A stretch of 64,000 nt of DNA from Agromyces bauzanensis (GCF_014645655.1 NZ_BMMD01000002.1:264349-328348); one strand, 5' to 3'. Shown: positions 1 to 10,984, numbered from the stretch's first letter. The notes: a model not told the origin generated them from the letters alone. A program made the numbers and translations.

Positions 1-1
1 G

Positions 2-1120
2 CACACCCTCACGGGCGACGGCGTCGGCATCATCTGGCGCAAGGGCCTGCCGCTCGAGGACATGGAGTTCTTCCAGTTCCACCCGACCGGCCTCGCGGGC
101 CTCGGCATCCTGCTCACCGAGGGCGCCCGCGGCGAGGGCGCGATCCTTCGCAATGCGAGCGGCGAGCGCTTCATGGAGCGATACGCGCCGACCATCAAGG
201 ACCTCGCCCCGCGCGACATCGTGAGCCGCTGCATGCAGCAGGAGGTCGCCGAGGGGCGCGGCGCCGGCCCCCACAAGGACTACGTGCTGCTCGACTGCAC
301 CCACCTCGGCGCCGAGGTGCTCGAGACGAAGCTGCCCGACATCACGGAGTTCGCGCGCACCTACCTCGGTGTCGATCCGGTGTACGAACCGGTGCCCGTC
401 ATGCCGACGGCGCACTACGCCATGGGCGGCATCCCCACGAACGTCGCCGCCGAGGTGCTCCGCGACAACACGGCCGTCGTGCCAGGGCTCTACGCCGCCG
501 GCGAGTGCGCCTGCGTCTCGGTGCACGGCTCCAACCGCCTCGGCACCAACTCGCTGCTCGACATCAACGTGTTCGGCAAGCGCGCGGGCCGCAACGCGGT
601 CGAGTACGCCAAGGGCGTCGAGTTCACGCCCCTGCCCGACGACCCGGCCGGCCCAGTACGGCGCATGCTCGACCAGCTCCGCGACTCGAACGGCACCGAG
701 CGGATCGGCGCGATCCGCAAGGAGCTGCAGGAGGAGATGGACAAGAACGCCCAGGTGTTCCGCACCGACGAGTCCCTCGCCCACGTCACCGAGGTCATCG
801 CGCGCCTTCGCGAGCGATACCGCAACGTCGCCGTCCAAGACAAGGGCAAGCGCTTCAACACCGACCTGCTCGAGGCCGTCGAGCTCGGATTCCTCCTCGA
901 CCTCGCCGAGGTCGTCGTGTTCTCGGCCCGCAACCGCAGGGAGAGCCGGGGCGGACACATGCGCGACGACTTCCCGAACCGCGACGACGAGCAGTACATG
1001 CAGCACACGATGGCCTACCTCTCGGGCGACCCGCAGTCCTCGCTCGCCGACGACCACATCCGGCTGGACTGGAAACCCGTGACCGTCACCCGCTACCAGC
1101 CGATGGAAAGGAAGTACTGA
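2..1120 (+). CDS. sdhA: Succinate dehydrogenase flavoprotein subunit, C-terminal part (5' end outside window)
   Basis: This is the C-terminal part of the FAD subunit of complex II, which oxidises succinate to fumarate in the TCA cycle and feeds the quinone pool through SdhB. The frame is open from base 2 and reads through GDGVGIIW and MEFFQFHPTG, the conserved substrate-domain stretch. HGSNRLGTNSLLDINVFGKR near residue 178 of the visible part is the FAD-binding signature, followed by the usual C-terminal domain ending in YQPMERKY. The start codon and dinucleotide fold lie upstream of the window. It is followed after one base by sdhB, so the two are co-transcribed and probably translationally coupled. 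Confidence 0.97.
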   Translation, partial: HTLTGDGVGIIWRKGLPLEDMEFFQFHPTGLAGLGILLTEGARGEGAILRNASGERFMERYAPTIKDLAPRDIVSRCMQQEVAEGRGAGPHKDYVLLDCTHLGAEVLETKLPDITEFARTYLGVDPVYEPVPVMPTAHYAMGGIPTNVAAEVLRDNTAVVPGLYAAGECACVSVHGSNRLGTNSLLDINVFGKRAGRNAVEYAKGVEFTPLPDDPAGPVRRMLDQLRDSNGTERIGAIRKELQEEMDKNAQVFRTDESLAHVTEVIARLRERYRNVAVQDKGKRFNTDLLEAVELGFLLDLAEVVVFSARNRRESRGGHMRDDFPNRDDEQYMQHTMAYLSGDPQSSLADDHIRLDWKPVTVTRYQPMERKY

Positions 1121-1121
1121 C

Positions 1122-1889
1122 GTGTCCACCGCCATGCTCGAGACCCAGTCGACCGATACCGCGGATGCCGCGATCCAGGCGTTCACCGTCACCTTCCTGA
1201 TCCGCCGGTTCGACCCCGACGTCGACGCCGAGCCGCGCTGGCAGGACTTCGACGTCGAGATGTACGCGACCGACCGCGTGCTCGACGCCCTGCACAAGAT
1301 CAAGTGGGAGCAGGACGGCTCGCTGACGTTCCGGCGCTCGTGCGCGCACGGCATCTGCGGCTCCGACGCCATGCGCATCAACGGACGCAACCGCCTGGCC
1401 TGCAAGACGCTCATCAAGGACCTCGACATCTCGAAGCCCATCTACGTCGAGGCGATCAAGGGCCTGCCCCTCGAGAAGGACCTCGTCGTCGACATGGAGC
1501 CGTTCTTCGCGAGCTATCGCGAGGTGCAGCCGTTCCTCATCGCGAACTCGCAGCCGGAGGCCGGCAAGGAGCGCATCCAGTCGATCGCCAAGCGCGAGAT
1601 CTTCGACGACACCACGAAGTGCATCCTGTGCGCCGCGTGCACTTCGTCGTGCCCCGTGTTCTGGACCGACGGCCAGTACTTCGGCCCCGCGGCCATCGTG
1701 AACGCGCACCGGTTCATCTTCGACTCGCGCGACGACGCGGCATCCGTACGGCTCGACATCCTGAACGACAAGGAGGGCGTGTGGCGCTGCCGCACGACCT
1801 TCAACTGCACCGACGCGTGCCCCCGTGGCATCGAGGTGACGAAGGCGATCGCCGAGGTCAAGCAGGCGATCATCCGCGGCAAGCCCTGA
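1122..1889 (+). CDS. sdhB: Succinate dehydrogenase iron-sulfur subunit
   Basis: This 255-residue protein is the Fe-S subunit that relays electrons from the SdhA flavin to the quinone. The plant-type 2Fe-2S site is formed by C74, C79, D82 and C94 (CAHGICGSDAM); the aspartate ligand is also known in E. coli SdhB. The bacterial-ferredoxin half carries CILCAACTSSCP and CRTTFNCTDACP for the 4Fe-4S and 3Fe-4S clusters. The GTG start lies one base after the sdhA stop and behind GGAAAGGAAG. The gene is the last of the sdh operon, because a strong hairpin follows. Confidence 0.97.
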   Translation: MSTAMLETQSTDTADAAIQAFTVTFLIRRFDPDVDAEPRWQDFDVEMYATDRVLDALHKIKWEQDGSLTFRRSCAHGICGSDAMRINGRNRLACKTLIKDLDISKPIYVEAIKGLPLEKDLVVDMEPFFASYREVQPFLIANSQPEAGKERIQSIAKREIFDDTTKCILCAACTSSCPVFWTDGQYFGPAAIVNAHRFIFDSRDDAASVRLDILNDKEGVWRCRTTFNCTDACPRGIEVTKAIAEVKQAIIRGKP

Positions 1890-1910
1890 CCCGTCGACGA
1901 CTCGGCGCGC

Positions 1911-1941
1911 GCGAGGCCGCGGGCAGTGCCCGCGGCCTCGC
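1911..1941 (+). terminator. GC-rich hairpin terminating the sdh operon
   Basis: A perfect inverted repeat with 15-bp arms (GCGAGGCCGCGGGCA and its complement) around a single central base starts 21 bp after the sdhB stop. There is no T-tract, as is common in high-GC actinobacteria. It ends directly at the TAGTCT box of the next gene. Confidence 0.8.
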
Positions 1942-1947
1942 TAGTCT
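1942..1947 (+). promoter_or_regulatory. -10 box of a probable leaderless promoter
   Basis: TAGTCT fits the TAnnnT -10 pattern and ends 6 nt before the GTG start at 1954, so transcription would begin at about the start codon. No clear -35 hexamer is visible; its place is taken by the sdh hairpin. Confidence 0.5.
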
Positions 1948-1953
1948 GAAGGC

Positions 1954-3111
1954 GTGAGCGACCGCCATCGGATCCGTGACCGGCTCGAGGAGCCGATCGG
2001 CAGGGTCACCATGCTCACGAACAAGACGCTGGCGCTGTTCCCCGTGCGGGTGTGGCGTCACTTCCTCGCGCGCAACGGGTTCCTCCTCTCCGCGGGCATG
2101 AGCTATCAGGCCCTGTTCGCGATCTTCGCGGCCGTCTACGTGGTGTTCGCCGTCGCCGGCATCTGGCTCACCGGCAACGAGAAGACCCTCGAGGCGTTCG
2201 TCCTGCTCCTCAACACCTATGCGCCCGGCCTCATCGGCGAGAACGGCGTGATCTCGACCGACGAGCTCATCGCGATCACCTCCACGAGTACGAGCCTGTT
2301 CGGCTGGACGGGCGCGGTCGCGCTCGCCGGCTTGATCTGGACCGCGATCGCGTGGATCACGCTCTCCCGGATGGCGGTGCGCAGCATCTTCGGACTCCCG
2401 AAGGACACCCGAGCGTACCTTTACCTCAAGGCCCGCGACTTCCTCGCCGGACTCGCGTTCGGCACGATCCTCCTCGTCGCCACCGTGCTGTCCGTCGTGG
2501 CGACGTCGTTCTTCGGCTGGCTGCTCAGCCTGTTCGGCCTCGCGGGCGACCGGGGTTGGCAGGCCGGCCTCCTGCAGTCGGGCGCGGTCCTCGTCGTCTT
2601 CGTCATCGACACGCTCGCGCTCGCGGTGCTGTTCCGGTTCCTGTCGGGCGCGGCGATGCCCTGGCGCCGCATGTGGGTCGGCTCCCTGCTCGGATCCGCG
2701 GCGATCTCCGTGCTGCAGTTCCTCAGTGGATTCCTCGTGTCGGGGACGAGCAGCAATCCCCTGCTCGCCACCTTCGTGGTCTTCATCGCGCTGCTCCTCT
2801 GGTTCCGGCTCACGAGCATCGTGATGCTCGTGGCCGCGAGCTGGATCGCGGTGGAGGCGGCCGACAACCACGAGACGCTCCGGTACGTCACCGCCGAACA
2901 GCTCGTCGCCGAGCAACTGGCACAGGAGCAACGTGCACTGGTCACCGCCGCACGCGTGCGCGTCCGCGAGGCGCAACGGGAGCTCGCCGGAGCGAACTGG
3001 CTCGAGCGTTACCCGGCCCGCCGGCGCCTGGCGCGAGCCGAGGCCGAACTCGGCCGCGCCGAGGCATCCGCGGCCGAACGGACGGAAGGCGACGTCGGAG
3101 GCCTCCCGTAG
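1954..3111 (+). CDS. YihY/BrkB family inner-membrane protein
   Basis: This 385-residue protein belongs to the YihY/virulence factor BrkB family, once annotated as RNase BN; its molecular role is unsettled. The N-terminal third has the family's conserved patch FLLSAGMSYQALFAIFAA. About six hydrophobic segments follow between residues 45 and 290. The last 90 residues are charged and probably form a cytoplasmic helix (AEQLVAEQLAQEQRAL). The GTG start is chosen because it lies 6 nt after a TAGTCT -10 box and no Shine-Dalgarno sequence is seen. The gene stands alone between the sdh terminator and the exonuclease III gene. Confidence 0.88.
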   Translation: MSDRHRIRDRLEEPIGRVTMLTNKTLALFPVRVWRHFLARNGFLLSAGMSYQALFAIFAAVYVVFAVAGIWLTGNEKTLEAFVLLLNTYAPGLIGENGVISTDELIAITSTSTSLFGWTGAVALAGLIWTAIAWITLSRMAVRSIFGLPKDTRAYLYLKARDFLAGLAFGTILLVATVLSVVATSFFGWLLSLFGLAGDRGWQAGLLQSGAVLVVFVIDTLALAVLFRFLSGAAMPWRRMWVGSLLGSAAISVLQFLSGFLVSGTSSNPLLATFVVFIALLLWFRLTSIVMLVAASWIAVEAADNHETLRYVTAEQLVAEQLAQEQRALVTAARVRVREAQRELAGANWLERYPARRRLARAEAELGRAEASAAERTEGDVGGLP

Positions 3112-3114
3112 GAT
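3109..3114 (+). promoter_or_regulatory. -10 box of a probable leaderless promoter
   Basis: TAGGAT overlaps the stop codon of the BrkB-type gene and ends 7 nt before the ATG at 3122. The spacing implies a transcript starting at or next to the start codon of the exonuclease gene. Confidence 0.5.
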
Positions 3115-3121
3115 CGAGGGC

Positions 3122-5003
<1,882 letters not shown>

Positions 5004-5004
5004 C

Positions 5005-5601
5005 GTGCGACCCGTCGGCATCCGCACGGCGCGACTCGTGCTCGACCTGCCCGTGCCGGCCGACGCCGACCTGGTGACCCGGTACTGCCAGGACCCGCTC
5101 TTCGAGCAGTACCTCACGACCCCGTGGCCGTACAGCCGGGCCGACGCCCATGCGTTCCTCGGCGAGCATGTGCCCGAGTCGTGGGCGAGCGGCAGGGAGC
5201 TCACCTGGGCGCTCCGTCGGGTCGAGGGGGGTCCGCTCCTCGGGGTGATCAGCGTGCGCGACCCGAAGCGCGAGCTCGGCTTCTGGATGGGCGCCGAGAA
5301 CCGCGGTCTCGGCCTCATGAGCGAGGCCGCGACGGCGGTGGTCGAATGGACGCTCGGGGGCGGCATCCGTGGGGCCACGACGGTGTTCTGGCGCGCCGTC
5401 GAAGGGAACGTCGCCTCGGCGAGCGTCGCCAGGGCCGCGGGGTTCCGGCGGATCGAGCCTGCGGATGCCACGGTGCCCACGCGCGACGGCACGGGCACGC
5501 TGCCGGCCTGGCATGCGGTGCGGGAGGCATCCGTCGATCCGAGAGCCCGCGCGAGCTGGGACGCCGTGCTCGCGACCCGTCGCGCTGTTCGACCTCGATG
5601 A
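5005..5601 (+). CDS. GNAT family N-acetyltransferase (RimJ/RimL type)
   Basis: This 198-residue protein has the RimJ-like acetyltransferase layout: an N-terminal IRTARLVLDLP strand, the WALRRVEGGPLLGVISV core, GFWMGAENRGLGLMSEA as the acetyl-CoA binding turn, and the C-terminal NVASASVARAAGFRR helix. The family acetylates amino groups of proteins, antibiotics or small molecules; the substrate here cannot be read from the sequence. The GTG start at 5005 directly follows the trpS stop. The 3' end overlaps the first codons of a decayed HAD-hydrolase gene in another frame, so the original C-terminus may have been altered by the same deletion. Confidence 0.85.
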   Translation: MRPVGIRTARLVLDLPVPADADLVTRYCQDPLFEQYLTTPWPYSRADAHAFLGEHVPESWASGRELTWALRRVEGGPLLGVISVRDPKRELGFWMGAENRGLGLMSEAATAVVEWTLGGGIRGATTVFWRAVEGNVASASVARAAGFRRIEPADATVPTRDGTGTLPAWHAVREASVDPRARASWDAVLATRRAVRPR

Positions 5602-5812
5602 CACCCTCATGGCACACCGCGAAGCGATCGCCGCGGGCATCGTGCTGCACATGCGCGCCCGCGCCTACCGCGGCGACGAGACCGACGCGACGGCACGACG
5701 GCGTCGTCCCGGCGCTCGACGCGCTCTCCGCCCGCCTCCCGGGCGTGCGTTTCGGCATCATCACCAACGGCGAGCTCGAGTACCAGTCGGCGAAGGTCGC
5801 CCGGCTGGCGCC
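5579..5812 (+). pseudogene. Remnant of a HAD-family hydrolase gene
   Basis: Two pieces of a haloacid dehalogenase-like phosphatase can be read in different frames. The first, from 5579, reads ALFDLDDTLMAHREAI, the family's motif I with the nucleophile and acid Asp pair. The second, from about 5696, reads GVRFGIITNGELEYQSAKV, motif II with the TNG signature. The cap domain between them is mostly gone, the frame changes near 5695, and motifs III and IV are missing, so no functional enzyme can be made. No start codon survives; its 5' end lies inside the GNAT gene. The rest of the 5602-5969 gap shows no gene. Confidence 0.8.
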
Positions 5813-5969
5813 CGGCCGGCCACGGGAACGGGCCGGAACGCACCCCCATGCGCCCGGCCCGTCGTTCCGCCGCGGGACCCGCCTCCGCGACGAGATCGTG
5901 ATCCACCGGGTGGGCGCCGGCCGGTAGCGTGATTCCGCGGTCGCCCGAACGGCCGCTGGAGAGGATCCC

Positions 5970-7127
5970 ATGCGCCCGTCCGACGCCTCCGTACCGCCCG
6001 CGGCCCGACGCCGCACGGGCAACATCCTCGCGGCCACGGCGCTCGCCGGAATGCTCGCGTTCGGCCTGGGCGCCCACCAGTTCGTCGCCACCACAGCCCA
6101 TGCGGCCGCCTGGCCCGCGTGGACGGCCGCGGACGGGCGGTTCGACGAGGCGCGCGCCGCATACGAGGAGACGACCGACCGTGGCGACTCGGCCATCGCA
6201 CGCGCCGAGTACCTGCTGGGCATCGCCACCGGCGACCTGGTCCGCCCGGAGGACCGGGAGGCCCTCGCGGAGCGCATCGAATCGGCCCGGGGCATCCTCG
6301 CCGAATCGCCGACCGGTCCGACGGGCATCGTGGAACTCGGCGACCCGGCAACACCTGCGCCCGCGTGGGAGCGGTACGCCGACCTGTGGCGCCTCGTCGA
6401 CCTCGTCCCGTCACGCGACGCGGCCGCCGAGCGATTCGAGGCGGCGGCCGATCGGGTCGAAGTCGGCACCAGGACGATCGCCGAGGCATCCGATGCGCTG
6501 CTCTCGGGCACCGAGGAACTCGCGACCGCGGCCCTCGACGCCAGCCCCTCGGCGGCCTACCGCTACCGGCACGCGGCAGAGGAGGCCCTCGACGGGCTCC
6601 GCCATTCTCCGGGCATCTCCTCGGGCGACGCCGACCGGTTCACCGCGCTCGCCACCGCGCTCGCGGACGTCCGCGCGTCGCACGCCGCGGAGGAGGAGCG
6701 GCGGAGCGCATACCCCGTGCGAGCCGAGATCGAGGCGTTCGCGCGATCGATCGCGGCCGGCGTCGAACTCGAGTTCGCGTGGGCGTACGAGGTCGCCGGG
6801 CTTCCCAGCGACGGCTGGTATTCGGGCACCGCCGAGTTCAAGCCCGACGGCGTCGGCTGGGGACTCATCTCGCTGACCGAGAGCATCGAGTGGGAGTGGT
6901 ACGCCGACGAGAACGCGAGGGCCGTCGTGGTGCACGAGGTCGGCCACACGCAGGTGCTCCGAGACGCGTGCTACGCCATCTTCGCGGCCGAGCCCTTCCA
7001 CGGCGACCACGAGACGTGGGCGACGGCGTGGGCGATCGGCATGGGCCACGACCTGCCGGGAGCGGGCATCGAGGCATACGGGCGGCCGTCCGACGCGCAG
7101 ATCGCCGCCGCGTCGGGGTGCCGCTGA
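5970..7127 (+). CDS. Secreted protein of unknown function with an HEVGH zinc-protease-like motif
   Basis: I do not recognise this 385-residue protein. It begins with a twin-Arg-like basic stretch (ARRRTGN) and a hydrophobic segment ending AHA/A at about residue 45, which looks like a signal peptide or anchor. Residues 60-280 are rich in Ala, Glu and Asp and look largely helical. The C-terminal quarter contains HEVGH at 322-326 inside VVVHEVGHTQVLRDAC, the short zinc-binding HExxH signature, followed by HGDHETWATAWAIGMGH, which could supply a third ligand. An extracellular metallopeptidase is plausible but unproven. Purine-rich GGAGAGGATCCC precedes the ATG. Confidence 0.75.
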   Translation: MRPSDASVPPAARRRTGNILAATALAGMLAFGLGAHQFVATTAHAAAWPAWTAADGRFDEARAAYEETTDRGDSAIARAEYLLGIATGDLVRPEDREALAERIESARGILAESPTGPTGIVELGDPATPAPAWERYADLWRLVDLVPSRDAAAERFEAAADRVEVGTRTIAEASDALLSGTEELATAALDASPSAAYRYRHAAEEALDGLRHSPGISSGDADRFTALATALADVRASHAAEEERRSAYPVRAEIEAFARSIAAGVELEFAWAYEVAGLPSDGWYSGTAEFKPDGVGWGLISLTESIEWEWYADENARAVVVHEVGHTQVLRDACYAIFAAEPFHGDHETWATAWAIGMGHDLPGAGIEAYGRPSDAQIAAASGCR

Positions 7128-7212
7128 CCCGTTCGCGTCGCACCGCGGGCCCGGAAGTGCCCGAATGACGGGGCGCGATCCGGGGAATACCTCCGCGGTC
7201 GTCGCGTTGACA

Positions 7213-7218
7213 TAGAAT
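7213..7218 (+). promoter_or_regulatory. Candidate -10 box of the riboflavin operon promoter
   Basis: TAGAAT lies 15 nt upstream of the first paired bases of the FMN riboswitch, which suits a transcript starting near 7225. A TTGACA directly abuts it at 7207-7212, too close to act as its -35; the true -35 is not clear. Confidence 0.45.
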
Positions 7219-7233
7219 CGACACGACAAACGT

Positions 7234-7370
7234 GCTCCGGGGTCGGTGTGAGTCCGAACCGGCGGTAACAGTCCGCGAGCCGCGAGCGCGAGGCCGACAG
7301 GTCTCGGGCGAACGGTTGAACCGGTGGAACTCCGGTACCGACGGTGAAAGTCCGGATGGGAGGCGGCACG
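7234..7370 (+). ncRNA. FMN riboswitch (RFN element)
   Basis: The sequence follows the RFN consensus from end to end: GGGTCGGTGTGAGTCCGAAC, CGGCGGTAACAGTCCGCGAG, a variable arm, GGTGGAACTCCGGTACCGAC, then GGTGAAAGTCCGGATGGGAG. Such elements bind FMN and switch off riboflavin genes. It lies 76 nt upstream of ribD and fits feedback control of the four-gene rib operon. No T-rich terminator is apparent after it, so control of translation or Rho-dependent attenuation is likely; that is an inference. Confidence 0.95.
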
Positions 7371-7446
7371 TGTCGACGGCGCAATGCGTCGACGACGTCA
7401 TCGGTCTTTGCCGAGCATCCCCGGAGCCAGAGAGAACGGCACCAGG

Positions 7447-8550
7447 ATGATCACGGGCGAGCACACCATGGCGGATGGCGCTGCCATGCGCCGCGCCCTC
7501 GAGCTCGCCACCCGCGGTCCGGCAAGCGGCGTCAACCCGCGCGTCGGCTGCGTCATCCTCTCTCCGCACGGCGACGTCCTCGCCGAGGGCTGGCATCGCG
7601 GCGCCGGCACCGCGCACGCCGAGGTCGACGCGCTGTCGAAGCTCGCCCCGGGCGCCGCGCAGGGCGCCACCGCCGTCGTGACGCTCGAGCCCTGCAACCA
7701 CACCGGCCGCACGGGCCCGTGCGCGGTCGCCCTCATCGACGCCGGCATCGCGCGGGTCGTCTACGCCGTCGCCGACCCCGGCGACCACTCGGCCGGCGGA
7801 GCCGATCGGCTCCGATCGGCCGGGATCGAGGTCACCGCGGGCGTGCTCGCGGACGAGGCGGAGGCGTTCCTCGACGACTGGCTTTTCGCCGCCCGCCATC
7901 GCCGTCCCCGCGTGACGATGAAGTGGGCGGCGAGCCTCGACGGCCGCGCCGCGGCATCCGACGGGTCGAGCCGGTGGATCACCGGACAGCAAGCACGCGC
8001 CGACGCGCACCGCCGTCGCGCCGCAGCCGACGCGATCGCGGTCGGCACCGGCACCGTGCTCGCCGACGACCCGTCGCTCACGGCCCGTACGTCGGCCGGC
8101 GAACTCCTCGACGCGCAGCCCGTTCCCGTCGTCTTCGGCCGGCGCCCGATCCCGGCCGACGCCGCGGTCACCCGCCACCCGCACGCGCCGATCACCCTCC
8201 GGGGCGCCGACCTCACGGGCGACCTGCGGGAACTGCAGCGCCGGGGCATCCGCTCGCTCTTCGTCGAGGGCGGCCCCACGCTCGCGAGCGCGTTCCTCGC
8301 GGCGGGGCTCGTCGACGAGCTCCTCGTGTACGTGGCGCCGATGCTGCTCGGCGGTCCGCGCGTGGCCGTGGGCGACCTCGGCGTCGCCAGCATCGCCGAG
8401 GCCCGGCACTTCGACTTCGCCGCCTTCGAGCGGCTCGGCGACGACCTCCTCGTCGTCGCCCGCCCGATCGCGATCCGGCCTCCGGCCCGCTCGACCACCG
8501 ACACCGACGACGCCGCGAGCTCGTCGACCAGCGTCAAGGAAGGGAACTGA
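7447..8550 (+). CDS. ribD: Bifunctional riboflavin deaminase/reductase RibD
   Basis: This 367-residue protein carries out the second and third steps of riboflavin synthesis: deamination of the GTP-derived pyrimidine, then NADPH-dependent reduction of its ribose. The N-terminal cytidine-deaminase-like domain has H57-A-E59 and zinc ligands C83 and C92 (EPCNHTGRTGPC). The C-terminal reductase domain contains MKWAASLDGRAA, GTGTVLADDPSLTAR and LFVEGGPTLASAF. Starts at 7447 and 7468 are both possible; neither has a strong ribosome binding site, and the frame upstream runs into the riboswitch. It is the first gene after the FMN riboswitch. Confidence 0.95.
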   Translation: MITGEHTMADGAAMRRALELATRGPASGVNPRVGCVILSPHGDVLAEGWHRGAGTAHAEVDALSKLAPGAAQGATAVVTLEPCNHTGRTGPCAVALIDAGIARVVYAVADPGDHSAGGADRLRSAGIEVTAGVLADEAEAFLDDWLFAARHRRPRVTMKWAASLDGRAAASDGSSRWITGQQARADAHRRRAAADAIAVGTGTVLADDPSLTARTSAGELLDAQPVPVVFGRRPIPADAAVTRHPHAPITLRGADLTGDLRELQRRGIRSLFVEGGPTLASAFLAAGLVDELLVYVAPMLLGGPRVAVGDLGVASIAEARHFDFAAFERLGDDLLVVARPIAIRPPARSTTDTDDAASSSTSVKEGN

Positions 8551-8553
8551 CAC

Positions 8554-9219
8554 ATGTTCACCGGAATCATCGAGGAGCTCGGCACGATCACGCGCGTCGA
8601 GCGGAGCGCCGATGCGGCGCGCCTCACCGTTCGCGGACCGAGGGCGGTGGAGGGCGTACGGCACGGCGACTCCATCTCCGTGTCGGGCGTGTGCCTCACC
8701 GTCGTGGACTCCGATGACGAGTCGTTCACGGCCGACGTGATGGCCCAGACGCTCGCGATGTCGACCCTCGACGACGCCCGCGAGGAACTCCCCGTGAACC
8801 TCGAGCGGGCCGCGCTCGTGGGCGACCGCCTCGGGGGGCACATCGTGCAGGGCCACATCGACGGCACCGCCGTCGTGCTCGAGGTCCGCCGCGGCGAGGC
8901 GTGGCGCGTCATCCGCTTCTCCCTCGACGAGGCGCACGCGCCGCTCGTCGTCGACAAGGGCTCGGTCGCGGTCGACGGCGTCTCGCTCACCGTGAGCGCG
9001 CTCGGCGACGAATCGCACGGCTCGTGGTTCGAGGTGTCGCTCATCCCCGAGACCCTCACCGCCACCACGCTCGGGAAGCTCGAGGTCGGCGACCGTGTGA
9101 ACCTCGAGACCGACATCGTCGCCCGTCACGTCGAGCGGATGCTCCGACTCGACGTGCATCGCTCGCTGTCGTCGTCGCTCGCCGGACCGACCGCCGCCCC
9201 GACCGGGAGCCTCGCATGA
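8554..9219 (+). CDS. ribE: Riboflavin synthase alpha chain
   Basis: This 221-residue enzyme dismutates two 6,7-dimethyl-8-ribityllumazine molecules to riboflavin. Its two lumazine-binding repeats are visible: the first starts MFTGIIEELGTI and holds GDSISVSGVCLTVV; the second starts GGHIVQGHIDGTA and holds GSVAVDGVSLTVS. It sits 3 bp after ribD behind AAGGAAGGGAA and overlaps ribBA by the sequence ATGA, so translation of the operon is coupled. Confidence 0.96.
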   Translation: MFTGIIEELGTITRVERSADAARLTVRGPRAVEGVRHGDSISVSGVCLTVVDSDDESFTADVMAQTLAMSTLDDAREELPVNLERAALVGDRLGGHIVQGHIDGTAVVLEVRRGEAWRVIRFSLDEAHAPLVVDKGSVAVDGVSLTVSALGDESHGSWFEVSLIPETLTATTLGKLEVGDRVNLETDIVARHVERMLRLDVHRSLSSSLAGPTAAPTGSLA

Positions 9220-10517
9220 CCCTCGCCAGCATCCGCGACGTGCTCGACGCGCTGCGTGCGGGCAAGCCCGTGATCGTCGCCGACGACGAAGCACGCGAGA
9301 ACGAGGGCGACGCCATCATGGCCGCGGAGTTCGCCACCCAGGAGTGGCTCGCCTGGATGATCCGCCACACCAGCGGGTACCTGTGCGCGCCGATGCCGAA
9401 CGCGGTCGCCGACCGCCTCGAGCTGCCGCTCATGACCGAGCGCAACGAGGACATCCGGGGCACGGCGTACACGATCTCGGTCGACGCCGCCGAACGCGTG
9501 TCCACCGGCATCAGCGCCGCCGACCGCGCGCACACGCTGCGCGTGCTGGCCGACCCCGCCGCGACCCCCGAGATGCTCATCCGGCCGGGACACGTGCTGC
9601 CCCTCCGCGCCGTCGACGGCGGCGTGCGCCAGCGCGCGGGACACACCGAGGCGGCCGTCGACCTCATGCGACTCGCCGGGCTCGAACCCGTTGCCGTGAT
9701 CGGCGAGATCGTGCAGGACGACGGCGAGATGATGCGCCTGCCCGGCCTCATCGAGCTCGGTGCGCGCGACGGCCTGCCGGTGACCACGGTCGCGGCGCTC
9801 ATCGCCTGGATGAACGAGTGGCACGTCGGCCTCGACCTCGAGACCGGTGAGCGCCTCCAGGTGCCGGAGTCGTCGCGCGTCGCGTTCGAGGTCGAGACCT
9901 CCCTGCCCACCGAGCACGGCGTGTTCCGCGTGCGCGCCTACCGCGACCGCGGCACCGGGGCCGACCACGTCGCGATCGTCTCGGGCGACCCGTCACACGA
10001 CCCCGAGGGCGCGATCGTGCGCGTGCACTCCGAGTGCCTGACGGGTGAGGCGTTCGGCTCGCTGAAGTGCGAGTGCGGCCCGCAGCTCGATGCCGCCCTC
10101 GAGGCGATAGAGGAGCGCGGCGGCGTCGTGGTGTACCTGCGCGGCCACGAGGGCCGGGGCATCGGCCTCATCAACAAGCTCCGCGCCTACCGCCTGCAGG
10201 AGGACGGCCTCGACACGCTCGACGCGAACCTCGCGCTCGGCCTTCCGATCGACGCCCGCGACTACGGCGCGGCGACGGCGATCCTCGCCGACCTCGGCAT
10301 CGACCGGGTGCGCCTGCTCACGAACAACCCCGAGAAGGTCCGCCAGCTCGAGGCGCGGGGCATCCGCGTGACCGAGCGCCTGCCGCTCGTCGTCGGCGTG
10401 GGGGCGGGCAACGCGGCCTACCTCGACACGAAGCGACACCGCATGGGACACACGATCGACGACCAGCAGCTGACGGATGCCGCAACTGAGGCCCTTCTGG
10501 AAGGACACGCATCATGA
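9216..10517 (+). CDS. ribBA: Bifunctional DHBP synthase / GTP cyclohydrolase II
   Basis: This 433-residue fusion supplies both precursors of lumazine. Residues 1-205 form 3,4-dihydroxy-2-butanone 4-phosphate synthase (acidic [10 protein letters not shown] loop, [27 protein letters not shown]). Residues 210-433 form GTP cyclohydrolase II with the zinc-binding [18 protein letters not shown] and [10 protein letters not shown] motifs. The ATG at 9216 overlaps the ribE stop; a longer open frame upstream lies inside ribE and is rejected. ribH starts within its stop codon. Confidence 0.96.
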   Translation: MTLASIRDVLDALRAGKPVIVADDEARENEGDAIMAAEFATQEWLAWMIRHTSGYLCAPMPNAVADRLELPLMTERNEDIRGTAYTISVDAAERVSTGISAADRAHTLRVLADPAATPEMLIRPGHVLPLRAVDGGVRQRAGHTEAAVDLMRLAGLEPVAVIGEIVQDDGEMMRLPGLIELGARDGLPVTTVAALIAWMNEWHVGLDLETGERLQVPESSRVAFEVETSLPTEHGVFRVRAYRDRGTGADHVAIVSGDPSHDPEGAIVRVHSECLTGEAFGSLKCECGPQLDAALEAIEERGGVVVYLRGHEGRGIGLINKLRAYRLQEDGLDTLDANLALGLPIDARDYGAATAILADLGIDRVRLLTNNPEKVRQLEARGIRVTERLPLVVGVGAGNAAYLDTKRHRMGHTIDDQQLTDAATEALLEGHAS

Positions 10518-10984
10518 GTGGGCAGGGATCCCCCGAACTCGACGTCGACGGCCGAGGCCTCAGGGTCGTGCTCGTGGCCGGCAGCTGGCACGAGGAGATC
10601 ACGAACGGGCTCATCGCCGGTGCGACGCGCACGCTCGCGGCATCCGGCGCCGACTTCGACCTCGTGCGCGTGCCCGGCAGCTTCGAACTGCCCGTGGTCG
10701 CCAAGGCCGCGCTCGACCTCGGCGCCGACGCGGTGGTGGCCCTCGGGGTCATCATCCGCGGCGGTACCCCGCACTTCGAGTACATCTCGTCCGCCGCGAC
10801 CGACGGCCTCACGCGCGTGGCGCTCGACACGGGCAAGCCCGTGGGCTTCGGCGTGCTCACCCTCGAGAACGAGCAGCAGGGCCTCGACCGGGCCGGGCTC
10901 CCCGGCTCGAAGGAGGACAAGGGCCGCGAGGCGGCGGAAGCCGTGATCACGACGGTGCGCGCCATCCGGGCCCTCGCGCGCTGA
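10514..10984 (+). CDS. ribH: 6,7-dimethyl-8-ribityllumazine synthase
   Basis: This 156-residue enzyme condenses the RibBA and RibD products to lumazine, the substrate of RibE. Family landmarks are [35 protein letters not shown] and [12 protein letters not shown]. Its ATGA overlap with ribBA marks it as the last gene of the rib operon. ribF is not in the operon. Only a weak CGCCCG-AA-CGGGCG hairpin at 11014-11027 follows. Confidence 0.96.
   Translation: MSGQGSPELDVDGRGLRVVLVAGSWHEEITNGLIAGATRTLAASGADFDLVRVPGSFELPVVAKAALDLGADAVVALGVIIRGGTPHFEYISSAATDGLTRVALDTGKPVGFGVLTLENEQQGLDRAGLPGSKEDKGREAAEAVITTVRAIRALAR

Noticed and set aside
6865..9294. Open frame of 809 codons on the minus strand across the rib genes
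   Set aside because: It is antisense to well-supported ribD/ribE, has runs of Arg/Gly and no recognisable domain, as expected for shadow frames in 70% GC DNA.
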